64,000 nucleotides of DNA from Liopterus haemorrhoidalis (taxonomy: Eukaryota > Arthropoda > Insecta > Coleoptera > Dytiscidae): positions 25,899,279 to 25,963,278 of the forward strand of contig OZ020611.1 of NCBI GenBank assembly GCA_963971575.1, in the 5' to 3' direction. The notes beneath the pieces are model-generated. The model was not told the origin of the DNA, did no database searches, and was given only the letters and a program-made list of their open reading frames with translations. Below are positions 24,235 through 36,920 of the stretch, piece by piece. How positions within the stretch are numbered: position 1 is the stretch's first letter; each line of letters opens with the position of its first letter. Position numbers and translations under genes: made by a program.

Positions 24235-26065
24235 GAATAAGGTAGACTTATGAAACCAATGAAAAGAATAAGGTAGACTTATGAAACCAATGAAAAGAAT
24301 AAGGTAGACTTATGAAAATGATGAAAAGAATAAGGTAGACTTATGAAAATGATGAAAAGAATAAGGTAGACCTATGAAACCAATAAAAAGAATAAAGTAG
24401 ACTTATGAAAATGATGAAAAGAATAAGGTAGACTTATGAAAATGATGAAAAGAATAAGGTAGACTTATGAAAATGAAGAAAAGAATAAGGTAGACTTATG
24501 AAAATGATGAAAAGAATAAGGTAGACTTATGAAACCAATGAAAAGAATAAGGTAGACTTATGAAAATAATGAAAAGAATAAGGTAGACTTATGAAACCAA
24601 TGAAAAGAATAAGGTAGACTTATGAAACTAATTAAAAGAATAAGGTAGACTTATGAAATTGATGAAAAGAATAAGGTAGACTTATGAAAATAATGAAAAG
24701 AATAAGGTAGACTTATGAAAATAATGAAAAAAATAAGGTAGACTTATGAAACCAATGAAAAGAATAAGGTAGACTTATGAAAATAATGAAAAGAATAAGG
24801 TAGACTTATGAAACCAATGAAAAGAATAAGGTAGACTTATGAAAATGATGAAAAGAATAAGGTAGACTTATGAAAATGGTGAAAAGAATAAGGTAGATAT
24901 ATGAAAATGATGAAAAGAATAAGGTAGACTTATGAAACCAATGAAAAGAATAAGGTAGACTTACGAAACCAATGAAAAGAATAAGGTAGACTTAGGAAAA
25001 TAATGAAAAGAATAAGGTAGACTTATGAAACCAATGAAAAGAATAAGGTAGACTTATGAAACCAGTGAAAAGAATAAGGTAGACTTATAAAAATGATCAA
25101 AAGAATAAGGTAGACTTATGAAAATAATGAAATGCATAAGGTAGACTTATGAAACCAATGAAAAGAATAAGGTAGACTTATGAAAATGATAAAAAGAATA
25201 AGGTAGACTTATGAAACCAATGAAAAGAATAAGGTAGACTTATGAAAATGATGAAAAGAATAAAGTAGACTTATGAAAATAATGAAAAGAAAAAGGTAGA
25301 TTTATGAAAATGATGAAAAGAATAAGGTAGACTTATGAAAAAGATGAAAAGAAAAAGGTAGACTTATGTAAATGATAAAAAGAAAAAGGTAGACTTATGA
25401 AAATGATGAAAAGAAAAAAGCTAGACTTATGAAAATGATGAAAAGAAAAAAGGTAGACTTATGAAAATAATGAAAAGAATAAGGTAGACTTATGAAACCA
25501 ATGAAAAGAATAAGGTAGACTTTTGAAAATGATGAAAAGAATAAGGTAGACTTACGAAAATAATGAAAAGAATAAGGTAGACTTATGAAACCAATGAAAA
25601 GAATAAGGTAGACCTATGAAAATGATGAAAAGAATAAAGTAGACTTAAAAAAATGATGAAAAGAAAAAGGTAGACTTATGAAAATGATGAAAAGAATAAG
25701 GTAGACCTATGAAACTGATGAAAAGAATAAGGTAGACTTAAGAAAATGATAAAAAGAAAAAGGTAGACTTATGAAAATTATGAAAAGAATAAGGTAGACT
25801 TATGAAACCAATGAAAAGAATAAGGTAGACTTATGAAAATGATGAAAAGAATAAGGTAGACTTATGAAAATAATGAAAAGAATAAGGTAGACTTATGAAA
25901 CCAATGAAAAGAATAAAGTAGACTTATGAAAATCATGAAAAGAATAAGGTAGACTTATGAAAATGATGAAAAGAATAAGGAAAACTTATGAAACTAATGA
26001 AAAGAATAAGGCAGACTTATGAAAATGATGAAAAGAATAAGGTAGACTTATGAAAATGATGAAAA
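21092..26065 (+). repeat. First-family HOR copy 5, 4,974 bp
   Basis: The interval between A-rich blocks is exactly the offset of the recent segmental duplication described at 19261-29093. It carries GAATATAATAG at 21933, 22614, 23225 and 23906, 30-bp units at 22085 and 23377, and 22-bp units at 22766 and 24058. The A-rich block here has the private change AAAAACGAAAAC near 21374, shared only with the following copy. Confidence 0.82.
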
Positions 26066-29000
26066 GAAAGAGGTAGACTTATGAAAATGATCAAAAGAAT
26101 AAGGTAGACTTAAGAAAATGATGAAAAGAAAAAGGTAGACTTATGAAATTGATGAAAAGAAAAAGGAAAACTTATTAAAATGATGAAAAGAAAAACGTAG
26201 ACTTATGAAAATGATGAAAAGAAAAAAGGTAGACTTATGAAAATGATGAATAGAAAAAGGTAGACTTATGAAAATAATGAAAAGAAAAAGGAAGACTTTT
26301 GAAAATGATGAAAAGAAAAAGGTAGACTTATGAAAATGATGAAAAGAAAAACGAAAACTTATTAAAATGATGAAAAGAAAAATGTAGACTTATGAAAATG
26401 ATGAAAAGAATAAGGAAAACTTATGAAATTGATGCAAATAATAAGGTAGACTTATGAAACCAATGAAAAGAATAAGCTAGACTTATGAAAATGATTAAAA
26501 GAATAAGGTAGACTTATGAAACCAATGAAAAGAATAAGGTAGACTTATGAAAATGATGAAAAGAATAAGGTAGACTTATGAAAATGATGAAAAGAATAAG
26601 AAAGACTTATGAAACCAATTAAAAGAATAAGGTAGACTTATGAAACCAATGAAAAGAATAAGGTAGACTTATGAAAATGATGAAAAGAATAAGGTAGACT
26701 TATGAAACCAATGAAAAGATTAAGGTAGACTTATGAAACCAATGAAAAGAATAAGGTAGACTTATGAAACCAATGAAAAGAATAACATAGACTTATGAAA
26801 CCAATGAAAAGAATAAGGTAGACTTATGAAACCAATGAAAAGAATAAAGTAGACTTATGAAACCAATGAAAGGAATAAGGTAGACTTATGAAAATGATGA
26901 AAAGAATATAATAGACTTATGAAAATGATGAAAAGAATAAGGTAGACTTATGAAAATGATGAAAAGAAAAAGGTAGACTTATGAAACCAATAAAAAGAAT
27001 AAGGTAGACTTATGAAAATAATGAAAAGAATAAGGTAGACTTATGAAACCAATGAAAAGAATAAGGTAGACTTATGAAAATGTAAAAAGAATAAGGTAGA
27101 CTTATGAAAATGATGAAAAGAATAAGGTAGACCTATGAAACCAATGAAAAGAATAAGGTAGACTTATGAAAATGATGAAAAGAATAAGGTAGACTTATGA
27201 AAATGAAGAAAAGAATAAGGTAGACTTATGAAAATAATGAAAAGAATAAGGCAGACTTATGAAACCAATGAAAAGAAAAAGGTAGACTTATGAAACCAAT
27301 TAAAAGAATAAGGTAGACTTATGAAAATGATGAAAAGAAAAAGGTAGACTTATGAAAATGATGAAAAGAATAAGGTAGACCTTTGAAACCAATGAAAAGA
27401 ATAAGGTAGACTTATGAAACCAATGAAAAGAATAAGATAGACTTATGAAACCAATGAAGAGAATAAGATAGACTTATGAAACCAATGAAAAGAATAAGGT
27501 AGACTTATGAAACCACTGAAAAGAATAAGGTAGACTTATGAAACCAATGAAAGGAATAAGGTAGACTTATGAAAATGATGAAAAGAATATAATAGACTTA
27601 TGAAAATGATGAAAAGAATAAGGTAGACTTATGAAAATGATGAAAAGAATAAGGTAGACTTATGAAAATGATGAAAAGAATAAGGTAGACTTATGAAACC
27701 AATGAAAAGAATAAGGTAGACTTATGAAAATGATGAAAAGAATAAGGTAGACTTATGAAAATAATGAAAAGAATAAGGTTGACTTATGAAACCAATGAAA
27801 AGAATAAGGTAGACTTATGAAAATGATGAAAAGAATAAGGTAGACTTATGAAAATGATGAAAAGAATAAGGTAGACTTATGAATCCAATGAAAAGAATAA
27901 GGTAGACTTATGAAACCAATGAAAAGAATAAGGTAGACTTATGAAACCAATGAAAAGAATAAGATAGACTTATGAAACCAATGAAAAGAATAAGGTAGAC
28001 TTATGAAACCAATGAAAAGAATAAGGTAGACTTATGAAACCAATGAAAGGAATAAGGTAGACTTATGAAAATGATGAAAAGAATATAATAGACTTATGAA
28101 AATGATGAAAAGAATAAGGTAGATTTATGAAAATGATGAAAAGAATAAGGTAGACTTATGAAACCAATAAAAAGAATAAGGTAGACTTATGAAAATAATG
28201 AAAAGAATAAGGTAGACTTATGAAACCAATGAAAAGAATAAGGTAGACTTATGAAAATGTAAAAAGAATAAGGTAGACTTATGAAAATGATGAAAAGAAT
28301 AAGGTAGACCTATGAAACCAATGAAAAGAATAAGGTAGACTTATGAAAATGATGAAAAGAATAAGGTAGACTTATGAAAATGAAGAAAAGAATAAGGTAG
28401 ACTTATGAAAATAATGAAAAGAATAAGGCAGACTTATGAAACCAATGAAAAGAAAAAGGTAGACTTATGAAACCAATTAAAAGAATAAGGTAGACTTATG
28501 AAAATGATGAAAAGAAAAAGGTAGACTTATGAAAATGATGAAAAGAATAAGGTAGACCTTTGAAACCAATGAAAAGAATAAGGTAGACTTATGAAACCAA
28601 TGAAAAGAATAAGATAGACTTATGAAACCAATGAAAAGAATAAGATAGACTTATGAAACCAATGAAAAGAATAAGGTAGACTTATGAAACCAATGAAAAG
28701 AATAAGGTAGACTTATGAAACCAATGAAAGGAATAAGGTAGACTTATGAAAATGATGAAAAGAATATAATAGACTTATGAAAATGATGAAAAGAATAAGG
28801 TAGACTTATGAAAATGATGAAAAGAATAAGGTAGACTTATGAAAATGATGAAAAGAATAAGGTAGACTTATGAAAATGATGAAAAGAATAAGGTAGACTT
28901 ATGAAACCAATGAAAAGAATAAGGTAGACTTATGAAAAGAATAAGGTAGACTTATGAAAATGATGAAAAGAATAAGGTAGACTTATGAAACCAATGAAAA

Positions 29001-29093
29001 GAATAAGGTAGACTTATGAAAATGATGAAAAGAATAAGGTAGACTTATGAAAATAATGAAAAGAATAAGGTAGACTTATGAAACCAATCAAAA
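24235..29093 (+). repeat. Segmental tandem duplication, unit 2 (4,859 bp, 115-bp deletion)
   Basis: This is the second unit of the 4,974-bp duplication. It is collinear with unit 1 except for a 115-bp loss between the landmarks at 27588 and 28084 (496 bp here, 611 bp in unit 1). The loss equals three 31-bp monomers plus the 22-bp monomer. After 29093 the array resumes the order that normally follows ACCAATCAAAA, so the duplication was inserted in register. Confidence 0.83.
26066..26438 (+). repeat. A-rich 12-monomer block, copy 6 (373 bp)
   Basis: Complete copy, 4,974 bp after copy 5 and sharing its private AAAAACGAAAAC variant. This fixes the duplication offset. Confidence 0.9.
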
Positions 29094-32000
29094 GAATAAG
29101 GTAGACTTATGAAACCAATGAAAAGAATAAGGTAGACTTATGAAAATGATGAAAAGAATAAGGTAGACTTATGAAACCAATGAAAAGAATAAGGTAGACT
29201 TATGAAAATAATGAAACGAATAAGGTAGACTTACGAAACCAATGAAATGAATAAGGTAGACTTATGAAAATAATGAAAAGAATAAGGCAGACTTATGAAA
29301 ATGATGAAAAGAATAAGGTAGACCTTTGAAACCAATGAAAAGAATAAGGTAGACTTATGAAAATAATGAAAAGAATAAGGTAGACTTATGAAACCAATGA
29401 AAAGAATAAGGTAGACTTATGAAAATAATGAAAAGAATAAGGTAGACTTATGAAACCAATTAATAGAATAAGGTAGACTTATGAAAATGATGAAAAGAAT
29501 AAGGTAGACTTATGAAAATGATGAATAGAATAAGGTAGACATATAAAAATGATGAAAAGAATAAGGTAGACCTTTGAAACCAATGAAAAGAATAAGGTAG
29601 ACTTATGAAAATAATGAAAAGAATAAGGTAGACTTATGAAACCAATGAATAGAATAAGGTAGACTTATGAAAATAATGAAAAGAATAAGGTAGACTTATG
29701 AAAATAATGAAAAGAATAAGGTAGACTTATGAAAATGATGAAAAGAATAAGGTAGACTTATGAAAATGATGAAAAGAATAAGGTAGACTTATGAAACCGA
29801 TGAAAAGAATAAGGTAGACTTATGAAAATGATGAAAAGAATAAGGTAGACTTATGAAAATGATGAAAAGAATAAGGTAGACTTATGAAACCAATGAAAAG
29901 AATAAGATAGACTTATGAAAATGATGAAAAGAATAAGGTAGACTTATGAAAATGATGAAAAGAATAAGGTAGACTTATTAAAATGATGAAAAGAATAAGG
30001 TAGACTTATGAAACCAATGAAAAGAATAGGGTAGACTTATGAAACCAATGAAAAGAATAAGGTAGACTTATGAAAATGATGAAAAGAATAAGGTAGACTT
30101 ATGAAATTGATGAAAATAATAAGGTAGACTTATGAAACCAATGAAAAGAATAAGGTAGACTTATGAAAATGATGAAAAGAATAAGGTAGACTTATGAAAA
30201 TGATGAAAAGAATAAGAAAGACTTATGAAACCAATTAAAAGAATAAGGTAGACTTATGAAACCAATGAAAAGAATAAGGTAGACTTATGAAAATGATGAA
30301 AAGAATAAGGTAGACTTATGAAACCAATGGAAAGAATAAGGTAGACTTATGAAACCAATGAAAAGAATAAGATAGACTTATGAAACCAATGAAAAGAATA
30401 AGATAGACTTATGAAACCAATGAAAAGAATAAGGTAGACTTATGAAACCAATGAAAAGAATAAGGTAGACTTATGAAACCAATGAAAGGAATAAGGTAGA
30501 CTTATGAAAATGATGAAAAGAATATAATAGACTTATGAAAATGATGAAAAGAATAAGGTAGACTTATGAAAATGATGAAAAGAATAAGGTAGACTTATGA
30601 AAATGATGAAAAGAATAAGGTAGACTTATGAAAATGATGAAAAGAATAAGGTAGACTTATGAAACCAATGAAAAGAATAAGGTAGACTTATGAAAAGAAT
30701 AAGGTAGACTTATGAAAATGATGAAAAGAATAAGGTAGACTTATGAAACCAATGAAAAGAATAAGGTAGACTTATGAAAATGATGAAAAGAATAAGGTAG
30801 ACTTATGAAAATAATGAAAAGAATAAGGTAGACTTATGAAACCAATCAAAAGAATAAGGTAGACTTATGAAACCAATGAAAAGAATAAGGTAGACTTATG
30901 AAAATGATGAAAAGAATAAGGTAGACTTATGAAACCAATGAAAAGAATAAGGTAGACTTATGAAAATAATGAAACGAATAAGGTAGACTTACGAAACCAA
31001 TGAAATGAATAAGGTAGACTTATGAAAATAATGAAAAGAATAAGGCAGACTTATGAAAATGATGAAAAGAATAAGGTAGACCTTTGAAACCAATGAAAAG
31101 AATAAGGTAGACTTATGAAAATAATGAAAAGAATAAGGTAGACTTATGAAACCAATGAAAAGAATAAGGTAGACTTATGAAAATAATGAAAAGAATAAGG
31201 TAGACTTATGAAACCAATTAATAGAATAAGGTAGACTTATGAAAATGATGAAAAGAATAAGGTAGACTTATGAAAATGATGAATAGAATAAGGTAGACAT
31301 ATAAAAATGATGAAAAGAATAAGGTAGACCTTTGAAACCAATGAAAAGAATAAGGTAGACTTATGAAAATAATGAAAAGAATAAGGTAGACTTATGAAAC
31401 CAATGAATAGAATAAGGTAGACTTATGAAAATAATGAAAAGAATAAGGTAGACTTATGAAAATAATGAAAAGAATAAGGTAGACTTATGAAAATGATGAA
31501 AAGAATAAGGTAGACTTATGAAAATGATGAAAAGAATAAGGTAGACTTATGAAACCGATGAAAAGAATAAGGTAGACTTATGAAAATGATGAAAAGAATA
31601 AGGTAGACTTATGAAAATGATGAAAAGAATAAGGTAGACTTATGAAACCAATGAAAAGAATAAGATAGACTTATGAAAATGATGAAAAGAATAAGGTAGA
31701 CTTATGAAAATGATGAAAAGAATAAGGTAGACTTATTAAAATGATGAAAAGAATAAGGTAGACTTATGAAACCAATGAAAAGAATAGGGTAGACTTATGA
31801 AACCAATGAAAAGAATAAGGTAGACTTATGAAAATGATGAAAAGAATAAGGTAGACTTATGAAATTGATGAAAATAATAAGGTAGACTTATGAAACCAAT
31901 GAAAAGAATAAGGTAGACTTATGAAAATGATGAAAAGAATAAGGTAGACTTATGAAAATGATGAAAAGAATAAGAAAGACTTATGAAACCAATTAAAAGA

Positions 32001-32120
32001 ATAAGGTAGACTTATGAAACCAATGAAAAGAATAAGGTAGACTTATGAAAATGATGAAAAGAATAAGGTAGACTTATGAAACCAATGGAAAGAATAAGGT
32101 AGACTTATGAAACCAATGAA
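28600..32120 (+). repeat. 1,758-bp tandem duplication
   Basis: Landmark pairs all differ by 1,758 bp: GAATATAATAG (28765 and 30523), the 22-bp unit (28917 and 30675), AATAATGAAACG (29207 and 30965), GAATAGGG (30024 and 31782) and the private ACCAATGGAAAG (30321 and 32079). The length equals 56 monomers plus one 22-bp unit. The junction lies near 30.34-30.37 kb, where the downstream sequence switches from the GGTAGAC context to AAGATAGAC units. Confidence 0.82.
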
Positions 32121-33952
32121 AAGAATAAGGTAGACTTATGAAACCAATGAAAAGAATAAGGTAGACTTATGAAAATGATGAAAAGAATAAGGTAGACTTA
32201 TGAAAATGATGAAAAGAATAAGGTAGACCTATGAAACCAATGAAAAGAATAAAGTAGACTTATGAAAATGATGAAAAGAATAAGGTAGACTTATGAAAAT
32301 GATGAAAAGAATAAGGTAGACTTATGAAAATGATGAAAAGAATAAGGTAGACTTATGAAAATGATGAAAAGAATAAGGTAGACTTATGAAACCAATGAAA
32401 AGAATAAGGTAGACTTATGAAAATAATGAAAAGAATAAGGTAGACTTATGAAACCAATGAAAAGAATAAGGTAGACTTATGAAACTAATTAAAAGAATAA
32501 GGTAGACTTATGAAATTGATGAAAAGAATAAGGTAGACTTATGAAAATAATGAAAAGAATAAGGTAGACTTATGAAAATAATGAAAAAAATAAGGTAGAC
32601 TTATGAAACCAATGAAAAGAATAAGGTAGACTTATGAAAATAATGAAAAGAATAAGGTAGACTTATGAAACCAATGAAAAGAATAAGGTAGACTTATGAA
32701 AATGATGAAAAGAATAAGGTAGACTTATGAAAATGGTGAAAAGAATAAGGTAGACTTATGAAAATGATGAAAAGAATAAGGTAGACTTATGAAACCAATG
32801 AAAAGAATAAGGTAGACTTACGAAACCAATGAAAAGAATAAGGTAGACTTAGGAAAATAATGAAAAGAATAAGGTAGACTTATAAAACCAATGAAAAGAA
32901 TAAGGTAGACTTATGAAACCAGTGAAAAGAATAAGGTAGACTTATAAAAATGATCAAAAGAATAAGGTAGACTTATGAAAATAATGAAATGAATAAGGTA
33001 GACTTATGAAACCAATGAAAAGAATAAGGTAGACTTATGAAAATGATAAAAAGAATAAGGTAGACTTATGAAACCAATGAAAAGAATAAGGTAGACTTAT
33101 GAAACTAATGAAACGAATAAGGTTGACTTACGAAACCAATGAAAAGAATAAGGTAGACTTATGAAACCAATGAAAAGAATAAGGTAGACTTATGAAAATG
33201 ATGAAAAGAATAAAGTAGACTTATGAAAATAATGAAAAGAAAAAGGTAGATTTATGAAAATGATGAAAAGAATAAGGTAGACTTATGAAAAAGATGAAAA
33301 GAAAAAGGTAGACTTATGAAAATGATGAAAAGAAAAAAGGTAGACTTATGAAAATAATGAAAAGAATAAGGTAGACTTATGAAACCAATGAAAAGAATAA
33401 GGTAGACTTTTGAAAATGATGAAAAGAATAAGGTAGACTTACGAAAATAATGAAAAGAATAAGGTAGACTTATGAAACCAATGAAAAGAATAAGGTAGAC
33501 CTATGAAAATGATGAAAAGAATAAAGTAGATTTAAAAAAATGATGAAAAGAAAAAGGTAGACTTATGAAAATGATGAAAAGAATAAGGTAGACCTATGAA
33601 ACTGATGAAAAGAATAAGGTAGACTTAAGAAAATGATAAAAAGAAAAAGGTAGACTTATGAAAATTATGAAAAGAATAAGGTAGACTTATGAAACCAATG
33701 AAAAGAATAAGGTAGACTTATGAAAATGATGAAAAGAATAAGGTAGACTTATGAAAATAATGAAAAGAATAAGGTAGACTTATGAAACCAATGAAAAGAA
33801 TAAAGTAGACTTATGAAAATCATGAAAAGAATAAGGTAGACTTATGAAAATGATGAAAAGAATAAGGTAGACTTATGAAACTAATGAAAAGAATAAGGCA
33901 GACTTATGAAAATGATGAAAAGAATAAGGTAGACTTATGAAAATGATGAAAA

Positions 33953-34325
33953 GAAAGAGGTAGACTTATGAAAATGATCAAAAGAATAAGGTAGACTTAA
34001 GAAAATGATGAAAAGAAAAAGGTAGACTTATGAAATTGATGAAAAGAAAAAGGAAAACTTATTAAAATGATGAAAAGAAAAACGTAGACTTATGAAAATG
34101 ATGAAAAGAAAAAAGGTAGACTTATGAAAATGATGAATAGAAAAAGGTAGACTTATGAAAATAATGAAAAGAAAAAGGAAGACTTTTGAAAATGATGAAA
34201 AGAAAAAGGTAGACTTATGAAAATGATGAAAAGAAAAAGGAAAACTTATTAAAATGATGAAAAGAAAAATGTAGACTTATGAAAATGATGAAAAGAATAA
34301 GGAAAACTTATGAAATTGATGAAAA
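33953..34325 (+). repeat. A-rich 12-monomer block, copy 7 (373 bp)
   Basis: Last complete copy in the window. It keeps the ancestral right end GATGAAAATAATAAGG. The monomer just after it carries a private GCAGGAC near 34364, where other copies have GCTAGAC. Confidence 0.9.
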
Positions 34326-36920
34326 TAATAAGGTAGACTTATGAAACCAATGAAAAGAATAAGCAGGACTTATGAAAATGATTAAAAGAATAAGGTAGAC
34401 TTATGAAACCAATGAAAAGAATAAGGTAGACTTATGAAAATGATGAAAAGAATAAGGTAGACTTATGAAAATGATGAAAAGAATAAGAAAGACTTATGAA
34501 ACCAATTAAAAGAATAAGGTAGACTTATGAAACCAATGAAAAGAATAAGGTAGACTTATGAAAATGATGAAAAGAATAAGGTAGACTTATGAAACCAATG
34601 AAAAGAATAAGGTAGACTTATGAACCTAATGAAAAGAATAAGGTAGACTTATGAAACCAATGAAAAGAATAACATAGACTTATGAAACCAATGAAAAGAA
34701 TAAGGTAGACTTATGAAACCAATGAAAAGAATAAGGTAGACTTATGAAACCAATGAAAGGAATAAGGTAGACTTATGAAAATGATGAAAAGAATATAATA
34801 GACTTATGAAAATGATGAAAAGAATAAGGTAGACTTATGAAAATGATGAAAAGAATAAGGTAGACTTATGAAACCAATAAAAAGAATAAGGTAGACTTAT
34901 GAAAATAATGAAAAGAATAAGGTAGACTTATGAAACCAATGAAAAGAATAAGGTAGACTTATGAAAATGTAAAAAGAATAAGGTAGACTTATGAAAATGA
35001 TGAAAAGAATAAGGTAGACCTATGAAACCAATGAAAAGAATAAGGTAGACTTATGAAAATGATGAAAAGAATAAGGTAGACTTATGAAAATGAAGAAAAG
35101 AATAAGGTAGACTTATGAAAATAATGAAAAGAATAAGGCAGACTTATGAAACCAATGAAAAGAAAAAGGTAGACTTATGAAACCAATTAAAAGAATAAGG
35201 TAGACTTATGAAAATGATGAAAAGAAAAAGGTAGACTTATGAAAATGATGAAGAGAATAAGGTAGACCTTTGAAACCAATGAAAAGAATAAGGTAGACTT
35301 ATGAAACCAATGAAAAGAATAAGATAGACTTATGAAACCAATGAAGAGAATAAGATAGACTTATGAAACCAATGAAAAGAATAAGGTAGACTTATGAAAC
35401 CACTGAAAAGAATAAGGTAGACTTATGAAACCAATGAAAGGAATAAGGTAGACTTATGAAAATGATGAAAAGAATAAGGTAGACTTAAGAAAATGATGAA
35501 AAGAAAAAGGTAGACTTATGAAATTGATGAAAAGAAAAAGGAAAACTTATTAAAATGATGAAAAGAAAAACGTAGACTTATGAAAATGATGAAAAGAAAA
35601 AAGGTAGACTTATGAAAATGATGAATAGAAAAAGGTAGACTTATGAAAATAATGAAAAGAAAAAGGAAGACTTTTGAAAATGATGAAAAGAAAAAGGTAG
35701 ACTTATGAAAATGATGAAAAGAAAAAGGAAAACTTATTAAAATGATGAAAAGAAAAATGTAGACTTATGAAAATGATGAAAAGAATAAGGAAAACTTATG
35801 AAATTGATGAAAATAATAAGGTAGACTTATGAAACCAATGAAAAGAATAAGCTAGACTTATGAAAATGATTAAAAGAATAAGGTAGACTTATGAAACCAA
35901 TGAAAAGAATAAGGTAGACTTATGAAAATGATGAAAAGAATAAGGTAGACTTATGAAAATGATGAAAAGAATAAGAAAGACTTATGAAACCAATTAAAAG
36001 AATAAGGTAGACTTATGAAACCAATGAAAAGAATAAGGTAGACTTATGAAAATGATGAAAAGAATAAGGTAGACTTATGAAACCAATGAAAAGAATAAGG
36101 TAGACTTATGAAACCAATGAAAAGAATAACATAGACTTATGAAACCAATGAAAAGAATAAGGTAGACTTATGAAACCAATGAAAAGAATAAGGTAGACTT
36201 ATGAAACCAATGAAAGGAATAAGGTAGACTTATGAAAATGATGAAAAGAATATAATAGACTTATGAAAATGATGAAAAGAATAAGGTAGACTTATGAAAA
36301 TGATGAAAAGAATAAGGTAGACTTATGAAACCAATAAAAAGAATAAGGTAGACTTATGAAAATAATGAAAAGAATAAGGTAGACTTATGAAACCAATGAA
36401 AAGAATAAGGTAGACTTATGAAAATGTAAAAAGAATAAGGTAGACTTATGAAAATGATGAAAAGAATAAGGTAGACCTATGAAACCAATGAAAAGAATAA
36501 GGTAGACTTATGAAAATGATGAAAAGAATAAGGTAGACTTATGAAAATGAAGAAAAGAATAAGGTAGACTTATGAAAATAATGAAAAGAATAAGGCAGAC
36601 TTATGAAACCAATGAAAAGAAAAAGGTAGACTTATGAAACCAATTAAAAGAATAAGGTAGACTTATGAAAATGATGAAAAGAAAAAGGTAGACTTATGAA
36701 AATGATGAAAAGAATAAGGTAGACCTTTGAAACCAATGAAAAGAATAAGGTAGACTTATGAAACCAATGAAAAGAATAAGATAGACTTATGAAACCAATG
36801 AAGAGAATAAGATAGACTTATGAAACCAATGAAAAGAATAAGGTAGACTTATGAAACCACTGAAAAGAATAAGGTAGACTTATGAAACCAATGAAAGGAA
36901 TAAGGTAGACTTATGAAAAT
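33991..36920 (+). repeat. 1,488-bp tandem duplication carrying the A-rich block
   Basis: The GTAGACTTAAG unit at 33991 recurs at 35479, giving 1,488 bp (46 monomers plus one 32-bp and one 30-bp unit). The second unit has lost one monomer: the later landmark GAATATAATAG (34794 and 36251) differs by 1,457 bp. The junction near 35472 truncates the second A-rich block on its left. Confidence 0.8.
35472..35813 (+). repeat. A-rich block, partial copy 8 (about 342 bp)
   Basis: It begins at the GGTAGACTTAAG unit. The upstream GAAAGAGG unit of complete copies is replaced by ordinary monomers with GAAAGG (35440). This marks a recombination junction near 35472. It lies 1,488 bp after the equivalent point in copy 7. 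No A-rich block is present from here to the end of the window. Confidence 0.85.

Larger units (their letters stand above)
26066..33952 (+). repeat. First-family HOR copy 6, 7,887 bp, internally duplicated
   Basis: It is bounded by A-rich blocks at 26066 and 33953. It contains the second unit of the 4,974-bp duplication (to about 29093, with a 115-bp deletion) and then a 1,758-bp tandem duplication across about 28.6-32.1 kb. The following box at 33239-33363 is shortened: it keeps GAAAAAAGGTAG but has lost the GCTAG unit. Confidence 0.78.
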
